This document shows, in pieces, positions 6,687-12,889 of a DNA stretch of 19,176 bases. The stretch's first letter is position 1, and the number at the start of each line of letters is the position of its first letter. The notes beneath the pieces were generated by a model, which made no database searches, was not told the origin of the DNA, and saw only the letters and a list, made by a program, of their open reading frames with translations. Position numbers and translations under genes: made by a program. The DNA comes from Nanohaloarchaea archaeon PL-Br10_U2g5 (lineage in GTDB: Archaea > Halobacteriota > Halobacteria > Halobacteriales > Haloferacaceae): positions 1 through 19,176 of the forward strand of contig LKMY01000011.1 in the NCBI GenBank assembly GCA_001564205.1. The letters are read 5' to 3'.

Positions 6687-7366
6687 CAGCCGCTATCCTC
6701 CGTGTTGTAGGCGTCGTCGAAGAAGGCGACCTCCAGCGCGACGGTTCGTGCGAACAGCCATTCGACGCGGTCGCGCCGTCGAGGGGACAACTCCGGCCCG
6801 ACGCGATCGAGCTCGGCGCGGAGGAAGCCGACGAACTCCGCGAACTCCGGGGCCGCGTGCAGCTCGATCCACTCGTCGTACAGCGGGTTCTCGGGGGGCT
6901 CGCCCGCCTCGCGGCTCGCCCACGTGAGGTACACCCATTCCGCCGGGACGAGAACCGCGAGGGTCTCCGCGTACCCGCCGTCGCCGCGGGCGCGTCCGAG
7001 CAGATCCCGGAACGCGGCGGTGGGCTCGGAGAGCTCCGGGTCCGTTCGCGCGGCGTCTGGGATTTCGTGACCGTCGAACGCGCGCTCGAAGAAGTCGTTC
7101 TCCGCGTCGGTGAGCGTGTCGAGAAACTCGACGTACGGACGCCGAGCGCTCATCGACGGCGCGTCGGCAACGGCGGTCGCAAACGCCGCCGTCAGGTCGT
7201 CGACGAAGGCGTAATCCTGTATGAGATACCGGCGGAATGCTTCGTCGTCGAGCGTCCCCGAACCGAGTTCACGGGTGAATCGGTGATCGGTCGCAGCGGC
7301 CCAGTCGTCCGCGACGGCGTCGCGAAGCCGGTCGGTGAACCGCGGGGGAACCGAAGCGTCGCTCAC
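6686..7366 (-). CDS. TenA-family protein lacking the catalytic Cys (TenA_E type)
   Basis: 226-aa all-helical TenA/PQQC-fold protein. It shares the fold landmarks of its upstream neighbour: YLIQDYAFVDDL (D51), a WIELH segment near 166-170, and a C-terminal Glu in ALEVAFFDDAY (E212). The nucleophile position, PC in classic TenA, reads PAEWVYLTWA here (A142, followed by E143), so it belongs to the Cys-less group. Characterised plant TenA_E enzymes of this kind process formyl-aminopyrimidine and aminopyrimidine in thiamine salvage. GTG 7366 overlaps the TenA_C stop as GTGA; the long upstream open frame is a shadow of that gene. It probably acts with, or just upstream of, the Cys-type enzyme, possibly as a heteromer. 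Confidence 0.85.
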   Translation of the reverse strand: MSDASVPPRFTDRLRDAVADDWAAATDHRFTRELGSGTLDDEAFRRYLIQDYAFVDDLTAAFATAVADAPSMSARRPYVEFLDTLTDAENDFFERAFDGHEIPDAARTDPELSEPTAAFRDLLGRARGDGGYAETLAVLVPAEWVYLTWASREAGEPPENPLYDEWIELHAAPEFAEFVGFLRAELDRVGPELSPRRRDRVEWLFARTVALEVAFFDDAYNTEDSG

Positions 7367-8037
7367 GCCAGCCACCCTTCGCCCGTGTACGCCATCTCCC
7401 AGAAGGCGAGTTCGAGTCGACCGCTCGTCAGGAACGCCTCGCGCATCGCGTCGCGGTGGCCGGGGGACGCCGCCGCGTAGTCGTCGACGAGGTCGCGTAG
7501 CGCCGCGGTTTCCGCGCGGAACTCGTCGCTCGTGTACATCTCGATGAAGGGGGCGTATCGGTGTGATATCTCCGCCGGCTCCGCGTCCGCGAGCGCGGCC
7601 ATGTGATCCGCCACGTCGAGGTACCCCTGCATGCACGGAAAGAGAGCGGCGATTGCGACCGGGACCGGACGCTCGTATGCGGTCCGGACGAGAAAGCTCG
7701 TGTACGCCTCGCAGGTCGGTGTCTTTACCGTTTCGGCCAGATCCGTCTCGCTCAGACCGTACTCGGACGCGAACGAGCGATGTAGGTCGAGTTCCTCGTT
7801 CAACACGGCGCCGGCGCCGCCGAGTAGCGTCGCCATCGCGGCCTCTTCGCGGGCCTTCGCGCCCGCCACCGCGTACGTTCGAGCGTAGTCGAACAAGTAC
7901 CGATAATCCTGTTCGAGCCACCGACTGAACGCGACCGGGTCGAGTCCGCCCGTGGCGAGCTCCGTGACAAACGGGTGATCGAACTGTGCGGCCCAGATCT
8001 CCGAGCCGGCGTCGAGCAGGTCGTCGCTAAAGGCCAT
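7363..8037 (-). CDS. tenA: TenA_C: aminopyrimidine aminohydrolase (thiaminase II)
   Basis: 224-aa TenA. This family hydrolyses 4-amino-5-aminomethyl-2-methylpyrimidine, a thiamine breakdown product, to HMP. The catalytic nucleophile is visible as C135 in AALFPCMQGYLDVADHM, at the same number as in Bacillus subtilis TenA. Other active-site landmarks also fit: D44 (LEQDYRY), Y112 (CEAYTSF), Y139 (QGYLD) and E209 (LELAFWEMAY). It is the first gene of the tenA-tenA_E-symporter-58-aa operon. Its ATG lies about 27 nt downstream of the centre of a strong TATATAA, so the message is probably leaderless. An imperfect palindrome over that TATA box is a candidate ThiR operator, which would make thiamine status the control signal. 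Confidence 0.93.
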   Translation of the reverse strand: MAFSDDLLDAGSEIWAAQFDHPFVTELATGGLDPVAFSRWLEQDYRYLFDYARTYAVAGAKAREEAAMATLLGGAGAVLNEELDLHRSFASEYGLSETDLAETVKTPTCEAYTSFLVRTAYERPVPVAIAALFPCMQGYLDVADHMAALADAEPAEISHRYAPFIEMYTSDEFRAETAALRDLVDDYAAASPGHRDAMREAFLTSGRLELAFWEMAYTGEGWLA

Positions 8038-8049
8038 GAACAGGACGTG

Positions 8050-8079
8050 GTATTACTTGCTTATATAACTCATGTATAC
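8050..8079. promoter_or_regulatory. Candidate ThiR operator (imperfect palindrome)
   Basis: The 30-bp element has outer arms GTAT and ATAC and core TTATATAA, with partial symmetry between. Roughly 18 of 30 positions are self-complementary. It covers the tenA TATA box in the tenA/thiR divergent region, where a repressor would block tenA initiation. Assignment to ThiR rests on position only. Confidence 0.4.
8062..8068 (-). promoter_or_regulatory. TATA box of the tenA operon
   Basis: TATATAA on the plus strand (TTATATA on minus) is centred about 28 nt upstream of the tenA_C ATG at 8037. This is near-consensus haloarchaeal TATA and implies a leaderless operon transcript. Confidence 0.65.
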
Positions 8080-8108
8080 TCGGGGTTCGACCCGTGCGTC
8101 CGCCCGGG

Positions 8109-8114
8109 TTTTTA
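8109..8114 (+). promoter_or_regulatory. TATA-like element of thiR
   Basis: TTTTTA is centred about 27 nt before the thiR ATG at 8139, consistent with a leaderless message. It sits within a small symmetric GGGT...ACCC sequence (8107-8117). Confidence 0.45.
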
Positions 8115-8138
8115 CCCCGCCCACCCGTTTAATTCGGT

Positions 8139-9056
8139 ATGTCGCTGCAGCTGCCGAGCGAGATCGTCGTCGAGCGGTTCCTTCCGACCGTGCGGGCGCT
8201 GCTGGCGCGCGCGCTTGCGGACCGAGGATTCACCCAACAGCGGATCGCCGATCGGCTCGGCGTCACGCAGGCCGCCGTCAGTCGATATGTGAGCGGCGAC
8301 GCCGAGATCGACGACCGGATCGCCGAGGATCCCCGAACCGCCGCGACCGTCGAGACGCTCGCCGACGGGTTCGCGGACGGTAGCCTCGACGACTACGGCG
8401 CGCTCGCGGAGCTGTCGTCGCTCGTCCACGAGCTCGAGGATCGGGGACCGATCTGTGCGATTCACGAGGCGGAGATGCCGGCGCTATCGGGACTCGGCTG
8501 TGACCTCTGTGTCCGCGGCACCAACGACCGACTGGAAGCCGAGCGCGCGGTTCTCACAGACGTGCGAAAAGCGGCTCGACTGTTCGCGCGCACCGACGGT
8601 GCGGCCGCTCTCGTCCCTAACGTGGGAACGAACGTCGGATACGCGCTCTCCGGCGCGGAAGATCACTCCGACGTCGCGGCGATCCCCGGCCGGATCTACG
8701 AGATGGACGGTCGGGTCGAGGTCCCGGCAAATCCGGAGTTCGGCGCGTCGCGACACGTCGCGGGAACCGTGCTCGCTGCGGCCGGTCAGGATCCCGAACT
8801 GAGGGCTGCGATCAACGTGCGAACCGACGAAGCGCTGCTCGCGGCGGCCCGCGACCACGGGCTCGAACCGCTCCGATTCGACGCCGGCTACGAGAACCGA
8901 GGTCAGCACCTCTGCGAGCGGTTCCGCGAGGCGGGAGTGCGACCCGTCGTCTACCACGAGGGTGCGTTCGGTATCGAGCCGATCACGTACGTGCTCGGCG
9001 CGACCGCGAGCGACGCAGTCCGCCGGCTCGTCGAGCTCCTCCCGGTCGACGGATAA
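8139..9056 (+). CDS. thiR: ThiR: HTH-ThiN transcriptional regulator of thiamine genes
   Basis: 305-aa archaeal regulator. Residues 30-52 (GFTQQRIADRLGVTQAAVSRYVS) form a clear XRE-type helix-turn-helix. About 130-300 is a ThiN domain (thiamine-phosphate-synthase-like, used as ligand sensor), recognisable by VPNVGTNVGYAL (159-170), NPEFGASRHVAGTVLAA (198-214) and HEGAFGIEPITYVLG (273-287). Known archaeal ThiR proteins have this HTH-ThiN architecture and repress thiamine synthesis and uptake genes, sensing thiamine phosphates. The linker carries C106-x2-H109-x11-C121-x2-C124, a zinc-knuckle-like spacing. It is divergent from the tenA operon across 101 bp, the classic place for a local regulator, and thiE-thiM is a second likely target. 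Confidence 0.92.
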   Translation: MSLQLPSEIVVERFLPTVRALLARALADRGFTQQRIADRLGVTQAAVSRYVSGDAEIDDRIAEDPRTAATVETLADGFADGSLDDYGALAELSSLVHELEDRGPICAIHEAEMPALSGLGCDLCVRGTNDRLEAERAVLTDVRKAARLFARTDGAAALVPNVGTNVGYALSGAEDHSDVAAIPGRIYEMDGRVEVPANPEFGASRHVAGTVLAAAGQDPELRAAINVRTDEALLAAARDHGLEPLRFDAGYENRGQHLCERFREAGVRPVVYHEGAFGIEPITYVLGATASDAVRRLVELLPVDG

Positions 9057-9071
9057 CGGTCGACCGACCGC

Positions 9072-9863
9072 TCAACGCTCGCCGACCTCGACACGTAAGC
9101 CGTCGCTCGCGACCTCCACGTCGCCGGCGAAGCCGGCCTCTCGAACGCCGTTGGCCATCTCTCGCTCTCGGCCGCCCGTGTGCGGGTAGAGGTGTGAGAG
9201 GTAGAGCGTCCCGATATCGGCTCCCGCGAGCGACTCACCGAGCGTCGTCGGATTCGGGTGATTCGAAACGTCGACCCCGTCCGGGAACGAACAGTCGTGG
9301 ACGAGCACGTCGCTGCCGTCGGCGAACGAGGCCATCCCGCCGAACGCCTCCGTATCACCGGAAAGCGTGAGCGGCCCGTCGCTCGGATCGAGGCCGTCGG
9401 CGCTCGGCGGTGCGAACCGATAGGCGAGGCCGTCCATCGAGTGGCGCGTTTCGCGGGCCGCAACGTCGAAGCCGGCCGCGGTGAGGGGACGCGACGCCGA
9501 CACCTCCCGAACCGCGAGGTCGATCCGTCCCTCGAGGTAGTCGTGGACGTCTAAGAGCCCGTCGACGAGTGACGTGGTGCCAGAGGGGCCGACGACCTCC
9601 AGGTGTTCCTCACCGGCGAGCCAGCGAGCCTTTATCAGGGGTAACAGCGCCGAGACGTGATCGAGGTGGTGATGCGTGAGGAGGACCGTCGAGACGCCCT
9701 CATACCCCGTGTCGGTGCCGGCGAGTCGCTGGAGGACGCCACTGCCGCAGTCGACGAGCAGCGACCGGTCGCCGTCGTCGAGGAGGTACCCCGCCTGCAC
9801 GCGGTCGGGGACCGGCATCGCGCTGCCCGAGCCGAGAACGGTGAGTTCCATCTCCCTGATCAC
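9072..9863 (-). CDS. MBL-fold metal-dependent hydrolase (RNase Z-like subgroup)
   Basis: 263-aa metallo-beta-lactamase-fold hydrolase, probably binding two zinc ions. Seen: the first metal motif HHHLDH (H64-x-H66-x-D68-H69) in VLLTHHHLDHVSALLPLI, a later H141 (RETRHSMDG), SGDTEAF with bridging D170, and LYLSHLYPH with H224. The SGDT segment and the HxHxDH form resemble tRNase Z and related phosphodiesterases, but the long exosite of a true RNase Z is not evident, so the substrate is open. The start may be GTG 9863, overlapping the UspA stop as GTGA, or ATG 9851 (MELTVLGSGSAMP), four codons later. It is co-transcribed downstream of uspA and ends 15 nt from convergent thiR. Confidence 0.86.
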   Translation of the reverse strand: MIREMELTVLGSGSAMPVPDRVQAGYLLDDGDRSLLVDCGSGVLQRLAGTDTGYEGVSTVLLTHHHLDHVSALLPLIKARWLAGEEHLEVVGPSGTTSLVDGLLDVHDYLEGRIDLAVREVSASRPLTAAGFDVAARETRHSMDGLAYRFAPPSADGLDPSDGPLTLSGDTEAFGGMASFADGSDVLVHDCSFPDGVDVSNHPNPTTLGESLAGADIGTLYLSHLYPHTGGREREMANGVREAGFAGDVEVASDGLRVEVGER

Positions 9864-10285
9864 TTGATGAGAAAGACCGAAACGGTCGCGTCGTCGGCGA
9901 CTCGGTCGGAGACGCTTCCGAGCGACTGAATCCGCTCACGTGGTGACTTCCCCTCCGGGCTCATCACGATCACGTCGATCCCGTGCTCCTCGGCGTACGA
10001 GACGATCTCCGTGTCGGGGGTCCCGCTCACGACGTGCGTCTCGACGTCGAGCCCGGCCGCCTCAGAGCGCTCCGCCACGGCTGCGACCGCTTTACTCCCC
10101 TGCGACTCGAGATCGGCGACGATCTCGTCGTGAAGCGCTCCCGAGTTCGCCGTTGCGATCCGACGATCGACCACGTACAGCGCGTGGACCGTCGCGTCGT
10201 GGTCGCTCGCCAGCCGGACGGCGTGGTCGAGCGCCCGATCGACCGCCTCGCTCCCGTCGGTCGGCACCAAGATGTCGTCGTACAT
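9860..10285 (-). CDS. Universal stress protein, UspA family
   Basis: 141-aa single-domain Usp with a Rossmann-like fold. The N-terminal MYDDILVPTDGSEAVDRALDHA carries the usual beta-1 and V/D nucleotide-contact region. HALYVVDRR (about 34-42) and GIDVIVMSPEGKSPRERIQSLGSVSDRVADDA (about 102-133) correspond to the ATP-binding loop. The canonical G-x2-G-x9-G-S/T is degenerate (GKSP instead of GxxG, though LGSVSDRV is kept), so ATP binding may be weakened. ATG 10285 is chosen because the upstream extension is unconserved. It lies 77 nt downstream of dacZ and is coupled to the MBL gene by a 4-nt overlap. Many Usp-fold proteins bind nucleotides, so a link to c-di-AMP is possible but unproven. Confidence 0.9.
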   Translation of the reverse strand: MYDDILVPTDGSEAVDRALDHAVRLASDHDATVHALYVVDRRIATANSGALHDEIVADLESQGSKAVAAVAERSEAAGLDVETHVVSGTPDTEIVSYAEEHGIDVIVMSPEGKSPRERIQSLGSVSDRVADDATVSVFLIK

Positions 10286-10362
10286 ACGCGACCGTTCGGC
10301 CGGCCCGGTCATAATGATAGGGACTCGTACTCGAAGAGCGAGAACGCGGCAACGGTTGCGGC

Positions 10363-10926
10363 TCAGTTTGAGTCCACGCGCCACGGACCACCGAGTTGGT
10401 GCCGGCGCATCGACTTCGCCTCGCCGTCGCGGAAGACGCTCACGCGCCCTGTTTCCTCGCTCAGCGTCACCGTGGCGATCACCTCCGGCCGGACAGAGGT
10501 CTCGATTGCACTCATATGTCGCGAGCCCATCCACGGCTCGTAGCTCACGTCGTCGACGAGCTCCGCGTCCTCATTTCGAGTCCCCAGATCGCGGAACCGA
10601 ACCATCTGTGATTCGATCTCTCCGTCGACTGCGACGACGATACCGCCGTCTCGTTCGACGCTCACCGTCTCCACGGCATCGGCGAGCGCGTCCTCCTCGT
10701 AGGCCGACACGCAGGTGTCGCGAGGCCATCGATTGTTCCCCATCGGGTCAGCGTAGATCCCGTAATCGCAATCGCCGACGACGGCGAAGTAGAGCCCCGG
10801 TCCTTTCACTTGCGGCTCCTCCCACCCGTCAAACTCGATGCTGACGTGTTCGGCACTGTAGACCAACCGTTCGACCAGCTCACGGACCCGCTCGTGAGTC
10901 CTATATTCGATCGCGAGACGGCTCAT
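10363..10926 (-). CDS. dacZ: Diadenylate cyclase, DacZ type (DisA_N domain)
   Basis: 187-aa protein matching archaeal DacZ, which makes cyclic di-AMP from two ATP. The DisA_N catalytic landmarks are present in haloarchaeal form: GIVVAVDGEIE with D101-G102 (the DGA motif, here DGE), and WMGSRHMSAIETS with R136-H137 (the RHR motif, here RHM). These are followed by VIATVTLSEETGRVSVFRDGE (about 149-169), a close counterpart of the region after RHR in bacterial DisA. The N-terminal approximately 80 residues form the extra archaeal segment. No transmembrane helix is visible, so it is cytosolic. ATG 10926 is preceded by GGAGG at 7-nt spacing, unlike most genes here. c-di-AMP is essential for osmotic homeostasis in Haloferax volcanii, which fits a halophile. 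Confidence 0.87.
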   Translation of the reverse strand: MSRLAIEYRTHERVRELVERLVYSAEHVSIEFDGWEEPQVKGPGLYFAVVGDCDYGIYADPMGNNRWPRDTCVSAYEEDALADAVETVSVERDGGIVVAVDGEIESQMVRFRDLGTRNEDAELVDDVSYEPWMGSRHMSAIETSVRPEVIATVTLSEETGRVSVFRDGEAKSMRRHQLGGPWRVDSN

Positions 10927-10933
10927 TCACTCC

Positions 10934-10938
10934 CCTCC
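10934..10938 (-). promoter_or_regulatory. Shine-Dalgarno sequence of dacZ
   Basis: GGAGG on the minus strand lies 7 nt before the dacZ ATG. It indicates a leadered mRNA, in contrast to the leaderless arrangement of most genes in the window. Confidence 0.6.
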
Positions 10939-10990
10939 GCTCGAGACGTAACAACGAGGTGAACGCTCATACGTGCATAGATGAACGGGG

Positions 10991-10999
10991 CGTATATAA
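10991..10999 (-). promoter_or_regulatory. TATA box of dacZ (leadered transcript)
   Basis: The minus strand reads TTATATACG. A start about 26 nt downstream would be near 10970, giving a 5' leader of about 44 nt that includes the GGAGG. It lies between the cruF stop (11052) and dacZ, so dacZ is probably transcribed independently of the carotenoid operon. Confidence 0.5.
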
Positions 11000-11051
11000 G
11001 AGACTCCGAGTAGAGCCAGGTGTGGAATCGAGTAACGCCGCTGAGATGGAG

Positions 11052-11975
11052 TTACCGCCACGGATTGAACAGCCGTGCATCAAAGCGGTCGGCACGGACG
11101 AGGCCGACGCCGAACGCGAGCGCGACGAGCGCGGGGACGAGACTCCCGTACCAGAGGTTGATCCCGCCCCAGAGGATCACGAAACTCACCATGTCGTCGA
11201 GCATGAATTCGCAGTTCGCTAGCCGTTCACGGAGCGCGGCCATCTCGAACGCGCGGTCGAGCGTGACCACTGCGACCGTCGCCGACAACACCCAACCGGC
11301 GTAGTTCGAGAGCGGGACACCGTAGAATGCGCCGCCACCGAAGTCCCAGAAGCCGAGCGCGACCGCGCCGGGGTCTAAGACGACGTCCATCGCGACGACC
11401 GTCGGGATCACTGTCAACAGCCGGAGCCAGCCGTTCGACGCCCGCGGGCCGAGAAGCAGGAGACACAGCAGGTACGCGTTCATCACGAGCGGGATGAAAA
11501 ACACCGGGAGCGCCAGCGGTACCCCGGCGATCATCGGCCCGAGACTCACCGTGTACTCGAAGGTGCCGTACGGCCACCCCGTCGCGACGCCGAACATCTC
11601 TATTGCGTAGGTGTACGCGACCAACACCGTGATCCACCCGACCGCCCGGCGATCGATCGCGGGCAACACGCCCACGACGAGCGGCGAGCGCATCACCAGC
11701 ACGCCGAACAGCACGAACCACGGGTTAAACGCGAGCGGCTCCGGCATCCACCCCTCCGCGCTCCCGATGAGCGTGACCGCGCCGACGACGGGGAACAACA
11801 CCGCGATCGTAAATCGGTTCTCGCGGACGATTCGGTCCAAGAGGGACTCCGTCTCGCGGCGGGTGTTCGGAAGCCGGGCACGTATCGCATCGAACGCAGA
11901 AGCGGTCGAGGTCGCCGAGGCCGGCTCGCCGCCGGTCGACTCCGTCGACCCCGCCGATCCGTTCTTGTCGCTCAC
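11052..11975 (-). CDS. cruF: Bisanhydrobacterioruberin hydratase CruF
   Basis: 307-aa membrane protein of the CruF family (carotenoid 2''-hydratase), which adds water to both ends of bisanhydrobacterioruberin to form bacterioruberin. About seven to eight helices follow a hydrophilic Ser/Thr-rich N-terminus of about 45 residues. Recognisable segments are YAIEMFGVATGWPYGTFEYT (about residues 121-140), LALPVFFIPLVMNAYL, and AMDVVLDPGAVALGFWDF with the acidic MDVVLDP stretch. The C-terminus is WGGINLWYGSLVPA...RLFNPWR. GTG 11975 overlaps the lyeJ stop as GTGA. It is the last gene of crtD-lyeJ-cruF, the order commonly seen in haloarchaea. Confidence 0.93.
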   Translation of the reverse strand: MSDKNGSAGSTESTGGEPASATSTASAFDAIRARLPNTRRETESLLDRIVRENRFTIAVLFPVVGAVTLIGSAEGWMPEPLAFNPWFVLFGVLVMRSPLVVGVLPAIDRRAVGWITVLVAYTYAIEMFGVATGWPYGTFEYTVSLGPMIAGVPLALPVFFIPLVMNAYLLCLLLLGPRASNGWLRLLTVIPTVVAMDVVLDPGAVALGFWDFGGGAFYGVPLSNYAGWVLSATVAVVTLDRAFEMAALRERLANCEFMLDDMVSFVILWGGINLWYGSLVPALVALAFGVGLVRADRFDARLFNPWR

Positions 11976-12889
11976 GCGATCACCTCCGTGACCGGGTAGA
12001 CGCGCCAGAGTCCACCCATCGCCATGAGCGTGCCGACGACGGTGTTAAGCGCCGGGAACCACCAGTAGGCGCGGTCAACGACGATCGACGAGGTGGCGAC
12101 CCACGCGACGAAGACTGGGTACGCGCCGAGCAGTGCCCCGAGCCGCGGATCGAGCGTCGCGAACGCGACCGCGGCGGCGACCCACGCGATGAAGCAGTAG
12201 GCGTACGTGCGCCGTTCGCCGAGCACCGTCGCAGTCGTCCGAATACCGGCCGCACGGTCGGGTTCGATGTCCGGGATCGCCGAGAACGTGTGCATCCCCA
12301 TCGTCCAGAGCCAGGCGCCGATGAGCGCCGCGACAGGGGGATGTGCGCCCGCGACCGTGGCGTACGCCGCGGCGCCCGGCAGGATATAAAGCCCGTTCGA
12401 CACGGAGTCGGCGAACGGAGTCGTCTTGAACCGCACCGGCGGGGCGCTGTAGGCTGCACCGAGCAGCAGGAACCCGGCTAGATACGGCCACGCGACCCGC
12501 GGCGTGATCGCGAACGTGGCGAGCCCTGCGACGGCGGAGGCGAGCACCGCGAGCACGACGAGACGGTCTCCCTGCCAGCGCGCTTCGCGGTCCTCCTTTT
12601 TCGGGTTCAACTCGTCGATATCGGCGTCGAACACGTCGTTGACGCCGTAGAGGAAGACGTTCGCTGGAATGAGGAAATACCCCGCCAGCGCAAGAGTCAC
12701 CGGCGTGAACAGCTCGCTCACGTCGCTGATACCGTACGTGACACCGACGGCGACGGGACCGGCGAGGTACAGCCAGAATCGCGGCCGCGATAACACCAAC
12801 AGGTATCGGAGGTGATCGGTCGCCGACGCGGCCTCTCCGGGTTCGTCTCCCGCCGATCGCTGCTCGGTTTCGGTCACGGTTCCACTCAC
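11972..12889 (-). CDS. lyeJ: Lycopene elongase/1,2-hydratase LyeJ (UbiA prenyltransferase)
   Basis: 305-aa UbiA-family membrane prenyltransferase. In haloarchaea LyeJ adds C5 isoprene units from DMAPP to lycopene, making C50 intermediates, and hydrates the end. The first Asp-rich motif is N84-D85-x2-D88-x-D90-x-D92 in YGVNDVFDADIDELNP. The second is SAIPDIEPDRAAGIRTT (about 210-225) with DxxxD. These bind Mg-pyrophosphate. About eight helices follow a hydrophilic acidic N-terminus of 25 residues. GTG 12889 overlaps the crtD stop and the 3' end overlaps cruF, both as GTGA. Between a CrtI-type desaturase and CruF, LyeJ is much likelier than a quinone or chlorophyll prenyltransferase. Confidence 0.93.
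   Translation of the reverse strand: MSGTVTETEQRSAGDEPGEAASATDHLRYLLVLSRPRFWLYLAGPVAVGVTYGISDVSELFTPVTLALAGYFLIPANVFLYGVNDVFDADIDELNPKKEDREARWQGDRLVVLAVLASAVAGLATFAITPRVAWPYLAGFLLLGAAYSAPPVRFKTTPFADSVSNGLYILPGAAAYATVAGAHPPVAALIGAWLWTMGMHTFSAIPDIEPDRAAGIRTTATVLGERRTYAYCFIAWVAAAVAFATLDPRLGALLGAYPVFVAWVATSSIVVDRAYWWFPALNTVVGTLMAMGGLWRVYPVTEVIA

Noticed and set aside
7367..7921. Extension of the second TenA upstream into the first
   Set aside because: Arg/Gly-rich out-of-frame shadow of tenA_C. The GTG at 7366 gives the coupled start and normal TenA length.
8038..8138. TPP riboswitch upstream of tenA or thiR
   Set aside because: No THI-box core or paired helices are recognisable and both messages look leaderless. 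A protein regulator (ThiR) is encoded next door.
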